From Prototheca cutis (lineage: Eukaryota > Chlorophyta > Trebouxiophyceae > Chlorellales > Chlorellaceae): DNA of 64,000 nt. The position numbers and the translations under genes are program-made. Within the stretch, counting starts at the first letter, position 1. Every line of letters begins with the position of its first letter. Below, one piece after another: positions 34,734-45,704 of this stretch. The stretch is from contig BCIH01000004.1 of the NCBI GenBank assembly GCA_002897115.2, positions 815,618 through 879,617 of the forward strand. The letters are read 5' to 3'. The notes under the pieces were generated by a model. That model had not been told where the DNA came from and did no database searches. It saw only the letters and a program-made list of their open reading frames with translations.

Positions 34734-35185
34734 GCCACCTGGGCTTCGAGGCGGCTAGGCCGGCCACGTTCGCAGAGGGCAGCGACCCCTGGCCGAGACC
34801 GGCACGCACAGGCGATGAATCACTCTCCCATAGCTCTTTACGCCGCTCGCATCCCTAAATAATGTGTCAATTGTGCATGCGATTTGGCCCATCCTGCTCT
34901 TGTAGGTAGATGCCTGCTTCCGCCGATGGACAGCCTCGGCTTGATCTCGATCTGGAAATTTTGCACGATCGGAACGGGAGCCACCTAGCGATCCATTCCA
35001 TCTCGCACATACACGCGACAGCTCTTTGGACATTGACATACATGAACACACAGTATCCATGGTGATGCTGTAGAATTGGCCTCGAGAGACAGCCATCCAA
35101 TTCGGCGTTCTGAGTGGACAAGACGTCTCCAGGACTGACTTCCCCGGGCCGCCACCAGTAATACGTGGCAGGAGGCCTGGGTGCC
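34734..35185. other. Divergent promoter region (MFS / Gemin2)
   Basis: About 450 bases between two start codons on opposite strands; presumably both promoters. No element identified. Confidence 0.55.
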
Positions 35186-36507
35186 ATGGACTTGCCTCAG
35201 GCCGAGCGCGACTACTATTCCTCGGAGTCTGAGGACTGCGTGGAAGACCGCAAGGCCTTTGGAATTTGGCAGGCACTGCCTGTGCCAGACAGAGAGCCCG
35301 ACTGGGAAGTCGCTGATGTTGACGATGTGGAGGAGTACCTCTGTCGGGTCAGGTGAGGAAACAAGGGCTCGACTTTTAGCGGGGGTAAGTGGTGTGTCAG
35401 TGTCCTTGTTCCTTGTCCTGCGTGGTGCGGCCGCATCGCCACGCCGTGCCCAAGGGAGGGAGACGGGCCTGGCGCCGCTGCCGGCCGACATTGTAAGCGA
35501 GCGAGGGCCGCCCATAAAACCAAACCACTCCGCCCTCCATGCTTTGAAAAGGTGGGAGGCCGCGCAGCTGCCAAGCACAGTGGTGTGCAAGGAGAGACCG
35601 AGTGCAACAGCGGCGCCACCCGCACCATCAGGCGAGGAGACCCTCCGGCGGGTGCTTCGGGGATCGTTGGTTCTGGATGCACCGCCGCCCGCAGAGCCGG
35701 AACCTTGCCCGCCATCCTGTCTGCCTGAGAAGGCCTGGATGGAATCGTTTCTGGCATCCTTTGCAGCCCTGCGAGAAGCGCTGCAGCGGTGAGACCCCGG
35801 ATTCCCATAGAATTGGCAGTCGGGACCGTAGTTTTGGGCTTGGGTTCATGTTTTCTGACGGTGCAGGCGGCGAGGCCTTGGGCACCGCTGGCCTCACGCA
35901 TGCATGCTGCGTTTCATGCGAATTCCATGCATGAACTGGGGTCGGAATCCTGGTGCCATTGCTTCATCCCACGCTCTTTCACAGGGAGGTGGACGAGGGG
36001 GAGGGCTGGCCCAGACGGGAGCCAGCCGCCAGACCGCCGCCGGGCTCGGCATTCGGCAGCATGCCCGAGCTGGAGGCCATGTATGGCACGAGCCACCTCA
36101 GCATAGCGCAACGCATCCCACCCCGCGTGACGGCCGTGGCGGGCGCGGGCCTGACGCCGGCCCGCGCCTCGGAGCTCTTTGCCCTGGCAGCACGGTGTGT
36201 GCTTTTTGTTTCCCTGTTTCTTCTGTGGGAAGAACTGTCGAGCATGCGCATGAGGCAAGGAAGAAAGGAAGACCATCCCCCCCTTCCCCCACACACACAC
36301 ATGCTTGAGTGCAGGGTGGAGGAGCCTTTGCAGGCAGATACATGTGCCGCGTTCCGGAAGCTGCTTCTCTACTGCTCTGGTCTTCGCGCGCGGATGGACC
36401 CCGAAGGTCACGACCCACTGCTGCCCCACGTCACTGTGCTCATTGCCATCGCCGCAGGCATATTTGGTCAGGGCCCCCTCGAGATACGGCCAGTAGTGGG
36501 GTCTTAG
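35186..36507 (+). CDS. GEMIN2: Gemin2 / SIP1 (SMN complex, snRNP assembly)
   Basis: Gemin2 holds the Sm pentamer during spliceosomal snRNP assembly in the cytoplasm. Exons 35186-35352, 35552-35788, 35985-36194 and 36315-36507 join in phase (each junction rebuilds Arg) to 268 residues, close to the usual ~280. Family blocks are FGIWQALPVPDREPDW, VEEYLCRVRWEAAQLP (typical EYLxRVRWEA), the P-K-x-W-ESFLASFAALREAL block, and near the end DPLLPHVTVLIAIAAGIFGQ. The N-terminus is acidic (YYSSESEDC). The C-terminus extends ~11 residues past the usual FGQ end. Intron 1 has a purine-rich acceptor (GAAAAG), so that junction is slightly less certain. Confidence 0.88.
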
Positions 36508-36799
36508 GGTTGTCGTTGACTGGACCGTGTTCTGACTTGCGTGGGATTGCTCTGTAGCAAGCCTGCGAGTGATGCATGAGGGGAGCGGTTCACCCACAAG
36601 CAAGGAGAGACTGTGCAGCTCATGCTCTATGATCCGCCCGCGCGGCGCTTTGGCCTTTCAGTGGGTCCAGCGCTAGATCAACAGGAGGTAGGGGAAAGGG
36701 GGACCATTCCGCGAGCATGCAGTGAAGAGTGGAATGAAATTCGGGACCCGAAAAGGGACGAGCCCTGCAGATCCAGGGAGTGACTGTGGTCGATGTGGA

Positions 36800-38138
36800 T
36801 CACGACACGATGTTGGCGCCGGCGGCAGCCAGCTGACTCAGCAAGGTCTTGATCTCAGCGGTGATCTGTGCCGTGAGGTCCTGGGGCGTGACGTTGCTCG
36901 ACCCGTCAAAGGTCATCAGCACCTTGGTGGAGTTGGAGCCAAAGTCCTTGCTCAGCACGCACTCCTGCAGAGGAGGATGGGAGGGAGAGGGAGTGGCATG
37001 AGACGTGCGGGCGATGGCCAAAGGAGCATGCGCGCACAGTGCATTGCATTCGGTTGCTGGTGATGAGGCAGAGCCATGACAGCTCGCCGCCTGCGACTCC
37101 CACCCCAGCTCAGCGGCACCTTGGCGGTGAAGGTGGGGGGAACAACGTGCTTGCTCGTGAACGTTGCTGGGGTCTTTTCAAACACCATGGAGGGCTCCAC
37201 GCAGTCGAGCTCCTTCTTGCCCTCAACTGTGAGAGTGTCAAGGCAGGAATTCATGGTGTGTGGGGGGGAGGGTTCATGGTCAGCTGTGCTGAGGCTAGAC
37301 CATCCACAGTGTGCGGCATGGGGAGCCTTCCATAACAAAGCATGCACCAAGCTCCCAGACGCACCGATGAAAGCAGTCTCGTTGAACGTGCAGTTGCCCG
37401 TGGAGAAGGTCAGGCTGAAGCCGGGGCCCGTGAAGGTGCCGGGAACCTTGCCACCTGTGGCAGGGGGACAGGTTGCCGGCGAGGGGGGGGGCCCTGGTCT
37501 AATTTCCATTACCCCTGGTTCTGGCAACGACCCCAATTGGACCTTGAGTCCACTTTTTTTTGCTGTCACTATCCTCACTGAAATACAGGCGTTCCAGGAT
37601 TTCTCTCAGTTCAAGACTCACCCCAGTACTCCAATCACACCCACCAATGTCAAACGAGGGGGGAGTGCAGAACTGGGTGGAGTAGGCCGCGTAGCCGGAG
37701 GCCAGCTGCTCGGTGAGCTGGTTCAGGGAGGAGCTCCAGGACGTGGCCAGGCTGTCCAGAGAGCTCACGCCGTTCTGGTACTTGGTGATGATGGAGGCGG
37801 TCAGCTCTGCAAGGGGGGCCCGGGTGGACGGAGTCGGGGAGCCCATTGACCGGACCAAGACGGGCACAAAGATGGGCCGCGGCTGTGCCGATCATTGTCA
37901 AAAAGGTTCAAGGGGGTGGTCGAATTGCATACACTATCGTGCCAGCCGGCAGCGGCCTGATGGGGGACTCCGACAAGGCGCTTGGGTCCTGTCACGCCAA
38001 CGTAACTCTGGGTCGGGTCTCACCTTCGACTAGATCGTCGTAGGCCACCACCTTCAGGGGCGAGGGCGGTGGCGGAGGGGATGCAGCATGTGCTGCAACC
38101 GCGAGGGCGCAGATGAACAGGGCCGTGAAAGCCTTCAT
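36800..38138 (-). CDS. Small secreted protein, unknown family (paralogue A)
   Basis: Five minus-strand exons, 38138-38024, 37806-37645, 37454-37365, 37226-37120 and 36964-36800, join in phase to 212 residues. The start gives a signal peptide (MKAFTALFICALAVAAHA) followed by a short PPPPPSP stretch. The body reads PGTFTGPGFSLTFSTGNCTF, KKELDCVEPSMVFEKTPATF and VLMTFDGSSNVTPQDLTAQI, with conserved Cys and predicted beta strands. The same blocks occur in the divergent gene at 39338-40495. I do not recognise the family. A secreted or extracellular role is inferred only from the signal peptide. Intron positions after YDDLVE and FDIG match the paralogue. Confidence 0.72.
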
Positions 38139-39337
38139 TGTCGCGTCCCGGGGGGTGCGGGGCTCGGTCAACAATGGAAGAGGAGGGCGTGCGAGTGTCT
38201 GAGACAAAGGCGAGGGAGCAGTACCGTCGTAATGAAAGTAATGAAATACAAACAATGCACGGCAAATTGGCAACGGTGCGAAATTAGTCCTCATTCTGTA
38301 CAGATGCTGCGGGTAAGTCGGTCTCGAGATCGCCGCTCCATCGCTCAGAGATCTGGTTCGAGGCAGACGACTGGCCGGAGCGAGAGTTCGATCGGCCCGC
38401 AGGCTGAGACCTGGCGGCTGCCACAAGGCAGACCCGTCCCTGTGCAGAAGCAGCCGTCTTCATAACTGACTTGGGAAACGATGCCCCTACTTACTACGAC
38501 ATGGGTTGATCGCCCGGACACTGTGAACCGCATTGGAAACTGAGCCTGTTCCGAACCACGGGAAACCTTCCTCCAATGAAGGGCACGCGCTGATATCAGG
38601 AGACGGCATATAACATATACGAAAATCAAGTTTGTACCTATCTTAAATGTCGAGTTGACATCCCAGCTTGTCAATCAGTTCCGATGCGGATAGCTCTTCA
38701 GACATCCGTCGGGCAGGAGAGGTCGGCCGACCCCACCCAGCTGTCGGTGGTAGCCTGGGTCGCCATTGCCGCTCAGCTCGACACCATTGATGATACACAT
38801 GAAATCATAGAAACATTATTCTCCGGATGCCAGAGACAGACAGCTCTGGAGACCAGGGTACATAGACAAGTCAGCACTGCAAAACCACAAGGACCTGTGT
38901 CCGGTCACAGGACGGGTGTCATCGGCTGAGACGGGTCGCTGATCGCTGACCTTCAATCGGACAACGGCATCTAAACATCCCGATCGTCGAAAGGGACACC
39001 ACTGTCGCCCTGTGCAGCAACGCCGGGTGTTTGATGCCGCTGTGGCCGAGCTCCTGAAATGCGTGCTGTGGGCGGGCTTCGAACTCATGGGGCGACCCCA
39101 AGGCCTAGAGTGGGTCGCTCGTGGCCCTCGAGGCACATAGGCGCAACGAATCAAACGGACAGTGCCTGTCGTATCCCATTACACAAATCGGAGCGGAAAC
39201 AATAACAGACAAAGTTTCTCCTGTTTTATACAGCGGATAAATTCGTGGTCGACGGACTGCAAGTTGCTCTGGCCGCACCCCGCAGCTCCACTCGCCACTT
39301 ATTTCGCTTAGCAACCCCCGCGGAAGAACAGCTCGCC
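38139..39337. other. Divergent region between the small secreted paralogues
   Basis: About 1.2 kb between two start codons. It probably carries both promoters. An exon-like open stretch at 39006-39140 (+) is described under findings but not called as a gene. Confidence 0.5.
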
Positions 39338-40495
39338 ATGAAGCCTCACTACGTGCTCCTCGCCATTGCCCTCTTTGGCATCGGCGCCCGTGCCACTGGA
39401 TCGCTTGACATCAACGACTACGACAACCTGGTGGCGAGTGAGTGGCCGGGGCGGGTGGCTAGGGCGAACCGTTCGGGTGGCGAAGTCGTGCAGCCCCCTG
39501 CTCCGAGCGACACCTCCAGGCCTGCTCCGATCACCCACGAGCCCAGCCTAACAACCTTGTAATGTGTTGTTCTTTTGCAGGCATCACTCAGGACGTGCTC
39601 GGTGGCGTGGGCAAGGCGCAGAGCACCCTGTCGAGCTACCTCCCCTCCACCTCCGGCCTGACCTCTCAGCTGAGCAGCTGGGGCGACCAGCTCACCACCC
39701 TCTACAACACCTTCGAGGCTCAGTACTGCACTGAGGCTTCCTTCGAATTTGGTAGGCAGAATGTTCTGACGGGGGAGTGTCCTTTTCGGCGCCGTTCGGC
39801 CACCCGTTTGAACGTCTCGTCGGACAGCTGGTGGGCTGTCCATGTTGGGCCAGCCCTGCTCGACCTTGCTCGACCGGCCCTGCACATCCCCTGCCTTGGT
39901 ATCATTCACTCACCCATGCCATTCATTCCACCATATTGCAGGTGTGAAGAAGCCCGCCACTTTTGTTGGTCCCAGCTTCTCGCTGACCTTTGACACTGGC
40001 AGCTGCGTGTTCAACTCCACGCTGTTCTGGGAGACTGGCAAGAAGCAGCTGGAGTGCGTGGAGCCCTCGATCATCTTCGTCAAGGACCCCGCCGTGTTCA
40101 AGAGCAAGCGCAAGACGCCTGTCACCTTCACCTCCAAGACCTGCAACATCTCCAAGACCTTTGGCGAGGAGTGGAACACCACCCTCTACGTCTTTGACGG
40201 CTCCAAGAACCAGGTGTCGGTCTCCGACCTGACTGCCAAGATCACCGCCGAGGTCCAGAACGCCCTGTCCTCCCTCACCGACTCAGTCACCTCTCTGCCC
40301 ACTACCCTGGGCAACCTCGTCGAGGCCATCCCTGACACCATCGATGAGTACAAGACGGAGGGCGCCGCCCTGCTGTCTGGCCTCCACAAGTCCCCCGTCG
40401 CAGCGCCAAAGGTTCCCGTCTCGGGCGCCCGCACCCCGGCCACCAAGACCAAGTCCCCCGCTGCCGCGACTGGTGCCTACGCCTACGCTGCGTGA
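39338..40495 (+). CDS. Small secreted protein, unknown family (paralogue B)
   Basis: Exons 39338-39437, 39581-39751 and 39942-40495 join in phase to 274 residues. The signal peptide (YVLLAIALFGIGARATG) precedes SLDINDYDNLVAS. The core shares PATFVGPSFSLTFDTGSCVF, KKQLECVEPSIIF and LYVFDGSKNQVSVSDLTAKI with the minus-strand neighbour (identity clear by eye). The first half (LGGVGKAQSTLSSYLP) is likely helical. The C-terminus adds ~70 residues ending in a basic Ser/Pro/Ala/Lys-rich tail (KVPVSGARTPATKTKSP). The single long third exon corresponds to exons 3-5 of the neighbour, so two introns differ between them. Function unknown. Confidence 0.75.
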
Positions 40496-40985
40496 AGAAA
40501 CCGCACATCATCCCATGAGTCCCCATGAAACCCTGACAAGGGAATGAGTTGGGGCTGCGGGACTGTGCTGAGGGGTGCTCAGGGACTTCTTGCACGGCCG
40601 AGCTCCCCCGCCCCCAGCGGGGCATCTGGCCCTGCAAACTCCAGGCTCAACAGCCCCCCTCCCTCGGGCAACTTTGGCAGTACTCTGGAGCATTTGTCTT
40701 CTTTCATTCGCAGCCCTCCCTTTGATTGACACTATGACCCGGCAGTGGCACCGCGCACAGCCGCCCTTGTTTGGCTCCTTGTAATAGTCTCCCACTGGTT
40801 CATCAGCCAAGGAATGTAGTGCCCAGGGATTCGGCAATGAATGTTCCCCCGACCTAATGCTCGGGCCTCATGCTCGACGGACAACAATGTCTACTCTCTC
40901 TTCGGGTCATTTCATGTCTTAAAAAAACCAGAATGAATCTTTAACGGACAGGGTGGTTGGTCGGCTCGCTGGGATCCGTCGAGAG
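40496..40985. other. Intergenic, 3' flank of paralogue B
   Basis: About 490 bases. TGTAA at 40780-40784 may be the poly(A) signal of the gene to the left; the remainder is upstream of the Tim17-like gene. Confidence 0.55.
40780..40784 (+). terminator. Putative TGTAA poly(A) signal
   Basis: TGTAA 285 bases after the stop of secreted paralogue B, correct orientation. Confidence 0.35.
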
Positions 40986-42033
40986 ATGCTGGGCACCACG
41001 AGGTGCCCTGCCGTCGCCGGCTGGGAGGACAGGATGCGACAGAAGATCGGCATTGCAGGTGCGCACCTGGCTCGAGAGAGCAAGCGATGCTCTGCACACT
41101 CTAGTCACGGGCATGAGCTCTCACTGACAACCCCTCACACCCCCGTTGCAGCCGTCGCCGGCACGGCCATCGGGTCGGTGCTGGCTCTAGCCAAGGGTCA
41201 CCCCATCCTGCGGTTCACCGCAACGAGCGCTATCAGCTTTACTGGACTTGGCGCACTGTATACAGGTGCGTTAAATCGGTGACAAATGTGCTGCGTGGTC
41301 CAAGGAAAAGGAGGGTTGTTCCCTGGGTCCAGACGGCGAAGATGCCCTGGGCGGTGTGTGCCAGTGTCCTGGCACCTGCCGCGCTTTCACCCCAATGCGC
41401 CCGTCCCCCAAAATCTCAGGGATTGAGGAGACGTGCCGACTGGTGCGGTGTCATGCCAGTCCCGTAAACGCGGCTGTGGCAGGGGCGGCCGTCGGCAGCA
41501 TCGTCCATCGGGCAAACGGTGCGTGCGTGCTTGGGACCGGTGTCATTGTCGCAGGCCACAATCATTTCGAGCTGCAGGCCACCATTTGACCCTCGCCTCC
41601 CAAAATGAAAACAAGAACTGCAGGGCGGTCGCCGATGCATGGGGCGATATCGTATGGCGCGCTGGCGGCCGCGGCCAGTGCACTGGCTACGCTGTGGCGG
41701 CCGGGCGAGACGCTGAGAGACGCGCTGGTTCGCGTGGACTTGCTGGACCCGCCCAGCCCTGATGCAGTGGCCGCAGCAAAGGCCCGGCGGGCAGTGGCAG
41801 AGGCCTGGCGCGAGCGGCGACACGAGCCGGAGGGCGAGGCGTCGGCGGAGGGCTGGCTGACTCGCATCGGCAACGCCGTCGGCATGCGGCGCATGAGCGA
41901 GCAGGAATGGGCAGAGTACTTGGCGGTGGAGGAACGCCGTCACCGAGAACGTACACACGCCGCAATCTATGGCCCTGGTGCGACTGCTGACCAGGGCCAG
42001 GGTAGTAGCTCAGGCCTCAACCCAAAACGATGA
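40986..42033 (+). CDS. Tim17/Tim22/B14.7-like small membrane protein
   Basis: Exons 40986-41058, 41152-41265, 41420-41518 and 41624-42033 join in phase (all splits in phase 1) to 231 residues. Three Gly/Ala-rich helices are seen: AVAGTAIGSVLALAKG, ISFTGLGALYTG, and PVNAAVAGAAVGSIVHRANG, then HGAISYGALAAAASALATLW. The pattern of a helix, then EETCR, then a PVNAAVAGAAVG helix fits the Tim17/Tim22/Tim23/NDUFA11 family of mitochondrial (or plastid) inner-membrane proteins. The C-terminal ~100 residues are charged and helical (RRMSEQEWAEYLAVEERRHR). The start is the first Met that stays in frame. A different small membrane family remains possible. Confidence 0.5.
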
Positions 42034-42537
42034 GGGTTTGGTGGGTTCCTTGATCGCATTGTGAGTTGGGCCCTCGTTGTGTGGCATGGAACACAGAGGG
42101 ATGGAGGTGTCATGACGCCCTTTTTGTTTGGTAGTCGACCTGGGTTGGTGTGCTGCCTGTCCCAGAGCCTGGCACCCCGTTTTTCCTAGCCGGTGACGCT
42201 TCCTCTGCCCAGCGACAAACAGTGTTCCGGTCCCTTACATGATGCACAAGGCGCCGCTTGAAAAAGTGAAGGATGAATGCGTGTGGGGTTGCCGGGGACA
42301 GAGCCAGCCATGCGTTCACAGGAATGAAATGAACCGAACGAAATGATTCGGGGCAGTGGATGGTGTTGAAGAGGGCGGACATGCTTTGTCTGTCCACACG
42401 GAATAAAAGGGGTTTGCCGGAGCAACCAGGGGTCTTGTCAGACACACCAACACTTTGTGAGGACAGCAGCGTTGCAGGCTACCAGTGCTGGGCGGACGGA
42501 GCTCCTTCATTCTCCCGGTCCAGCGACTCCCCCCACG
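42034..42537. other. Convergent intergenic region
   Basis: About 500 bases between the Tim17-like stop and the AP2 stop. I searched the minus strand here for a continuation of the truncated second AP2 domain and saw none. TTACA at 42235-42239 is a minus-strand TGTAA, a possible poly(A) signal of the AP2 gene. Confidence 0.5.
42235..42239 (-). terminator. Putative TGTAA poly(A) signal of the AP2 gene
   Basis: TGTAA on the minus strand about 300 bases past the AP2 stop. Confidence 0.3.
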
Positions 42538-42976
42538 TCAGCCGGTGGGCTCGGAGGAAAAGTGCAGACTGTGGGAGGAATGTGTCTGGCCGACGGGGCT
42601 GACGGTGGGTGTCCCACCCTTGATCCCGGACAGGTCCCCACCGGCCAGTGCGGCCTCGTCCAGCCGGGCGTCAAAGGCTCTCTGGCCCACACGGCGCACG
42701 CCGCGGAAGCGGCTGCTGCGTTGCACTGCGAGCGCGCTGTCCTTGCGCAGCGCCCCAACCACCGCCTCCTCTGAGTGCGCCTGCAGCGCGGGGAGCACAC
42801 TGACGTACGTCCCTGCCTCATAGTTTGTCACCGCGCGGGAGCCGTGCAGCTTGATCGCCGCGATGTCATGTGCCCGAGCCGCGGACTCGGCCGTTGGGTA
42901 CCGCCCCAGCCACACCGCCTCCTGCAGTGTTGTTGTGTGGGACGTGGAGTAGTGCTGTTGGGTTTGGACCTGTGCG

Positions 42977-43017
<41 letters not shown>

Positions 43018-45704
43018 CATGCCCAAAGGTCCCCAAGCGCATGCATTTGTGCATCCGCTTGTACGTGCAAATATGCAAAACTGACACTGGGTCAACTGTC
43101 GATAAAGAAGGTACAACAAAAAAAATTGCCTGCCTGTTTGAAGCCGTCGAGCATGGAACTGGAGGAGGCTCTGCTGTCCGCCGATGTCCCCGGGGGCGCG
43201 TCAACGTACGCCTCCCAGAACAGACTCCACTTTTCCCTGCTGACACCTTTGAGCGCCTCGGAGCCCGGCCGCGCGCCGCCGCTGCTGCCGACGGGTCCCT
43301 GCACCACGGAGCCCGGTGTCCCCCGCGCCACCTCGGCCGGCATGGACATGAGGTCCTGCGTGACCAGCGCCGTCAGGAGACCGTGTTGCGACTGGCCACG
43401 CAGATTACGGCCTGAGGGGCCCGATGGTGCGGGGTGGAGACTGCCCGGTGTGGCAGCAACGGATGCCGGCGCAGAAGTGCCCTGCGAGAATTGTTGCACT
43501 GTTGATCCTGGAGATAGGGGGACCGTCGGGCCACCAGCGTGGCTGGGCTGCTCATACGTTCCGACAGCGCCAGCAAAGCTATCGACGCCAGGGTCCCGGG
43601 CCCCTGCAGGCACTGGCTCCTGCTTGGCGGCGTGCTCGGCCATGCTGTGCGCGCTGTGTTGCGCCATGATGGTGTACTCGACGGGCGCGGGCGCAGGCCC
43701 AAAGGCCGCCGCGGCTTGCGACTCAAATAGCGCGCCGACCACGGGGACGGGCTTCTCATGCCTGGCCGCGGCCAGCAGTGCCGGGCCGTGCCGCAGCGGC
43801 ATCCCCGTCACAGGGTCTACTGTGAACCCACGGGCCAGCGCGGCCGCCCGGTCAGCGGCACCGCTGTCTCCGCCAGCAAGGCCCTGCATCGCCGAGGACA
43901 CGCCGGTCCGTGGCGTGGGCCGACGCCGCTTGGGACCCTTGCGTGTCGGGCTTGGCGTCTGCATGCCAGGGCTCATGCCGTGCACCACATGGTGCATGGG
44001 CGGCGGGCTGTAGCCGTAGGGCATGCCGGGGATGTATGCTATGGGCATCCCGCCGCCGCCAGGAGAACCGTAGTAAGCCGCCGCGACCCCACCGGCAGGG
44101 CCGCCGGGCGTGCTAAACCCGGCCCCTGGACCTGCCAGTCCCGGGTGGTGGCCCGGAACTTGGACCGCAGCACCTGCGGGCATGCCGGGCACGCCGGCCT
44201 GAACCAGGCGCGGGCCATGCACCGGGCTGCGGAACTGCGCAGGCTGCATGGGGGTTGCGTTGGCGGAGCCATACCATGTCGTGGAGAGCACATGCTGCGG
44301 CGCGGGGACGGGGCCGACTGGCATGCCTGGTGCGGGCATGCCCGGATGCCATTGGTACAGCTGCATCGGGGCATGGGGCAGCATGCCGCCGGGCGTCTGC
44401 GCGTCCAGCAACCAGACGCTGCCAGCTGGTGGCGGATCCCGGGCAGCCGGCTGCGAATGAGGCGGTGTGTTGGGCAGAGAGGGCTGCTGCTGCGGCGTGC
44501 CAGCGCTCGGGTCCATCCCGGACTCGGGGCCACGAGCTTGGTGCGGGACTGCCCCGGCAGGAATAGGACTCTCCTGGCCGGTGCCAGGGCCGCCACGGCC
44601 GTCAATGCCATGAGCAATGCCGGCACCAGGCTGGCCAGCTCCCGCCTGCTCTGGTGACTCAAAGCCCGAGCCAAAATCTAGGAATGGCGGAGGATTCTGC
44701 AGGGTGCATGTTCAACAGGAATTGGACAGTTAATGGGTTGGGCGACAAATGAAAGCAGGAGAGTTTGAACCCCCCAGCCCCCTGGAACACTGTCGCTCAA
44801 CAGAAGTAAAGCACTGTACCTCGAGCTGAGAATGGGGGGCAAAGTGCATTGGGCCCGAAGGAGGGCTGCCAAGGTTGGCCAACACATTTCTAGCCGCCGC
44901 CGCTTCGCTGCCTGCCTGGTCAGTGACGCGGGTGGGTCCCGCATGTGCTGGTGCAAGGGAGCCCGCCTTGTGCCCACCATCTTTGCCGGGATCTAACAGG
45001 TCCCCAAAGATGCCACCTTCCAAAAGCTCCTGGCCTTCGCTGGTCTGGAACATGTGGCCGAGCTCATCCAGACCCACGTCTCCATCCCCCAGCCCATCAA
45101 ACTGACTGCATGATTGTTGGGGAATGGGATAGTTTTAGAGATCTTCTCTGACAGGGTGCGTGCGTGTCGATGTGAGTGGGTGGGGGGGGGGGGGGGGGGG
45201 GGGCGGCGGCGACCGCAGTGCAGATCCGCGAACCATGCAGCATTGGTGAACACTCCCTCCCGCTCAACCTCATGATCAAGCCACTGCATGCTCCACCATA
45301 CTCCACTGCTCCCCATGCACCAAAGCACTCAGCCCACTCACAGGAGGCGGGTGAAGTCATCGCTGGTCAGGTGGATTTCGTCCAGCGACGCCCGGAATCC
45401 TCCCCTGGAGCCCGAGGATTTCAGCTTGTGGCCCTGCTCGCCATCATGATCTCTGCTCCCAGACAACCTGTGCAGAGGAGGAGGGGGAGGTTAGACCGGT
45501 GTGGCACAACCACCGAGCAGCAGCCTGTGCAAAGGCCCTGCAACGCAGCAGTTCGAAGGACACGACACATAGATATGCGAAGCTGATGCAGAGCTGCATG
45601 TACGGTGTCAAAACGCACTTGGGTTGCTGGGCACTGGATGGGATCGTGGGAAAGTCAAGGACGTCCACATCCACCCTCCCATCCGGCGTCGTCGCCGCCG
45701 ACAT
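42538..45704 (-). CDS. AP2-domain transcription factor with long low-complexity N-terminus
   Basis: Five minus-strand exons, 45704-45604, 45467-45342, 45105-44820, 44696-43134 and 42921-42538, give 819 residues. Residues 1-170 are acidic (LDEIHLTSDDFTRLL, LGDGDVGLDELGHMF), suggesting an activation region. Residues ~170-650 are Pro/Gly/Met/Ala-rich with a basic patch (KGPKRRRPTPR) that may be a nuclear signal. An AP2/ERF domain spans the last junction: LKGVSREKWSLFWEAYV, an insert of ~18 Ser-rich residues, then VWLGRYPTAESAARAHDIAA and IKLHGSRAVTNY. A second AP2 starts (SSRFRGVRRVGQRAFDARLD) but stops after its first strands. The donor of the last intron looks like GC (CAG/GCAGGC), which is the in-phase option; GT alternatives break the frame. 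Confidence 0.82.
42979..43017 (+). repeat. GT microsatellite in AP2 intron
   Basis: About 19 GT units inside the last intron of the AP2 gene (42922-43133). Confidence 0.85.
45182..45203 (+). repeat. Poly-G tract in AP2 intron
   Basis: 22 G on the plus strand (poly-C on the coding strand) inside the intron 45106-45341, lying between the donor and the acceptor of that intron and forming part of its pyrimidine-rich coding strand. Confidence 0.85.

Noticed and set aside
39061..39130. Possible tRNA T-arm (GGCTTCGAACTC)
   Set aside because: Flanking stems do not pair on either strand and no D or anticodon arm is present.
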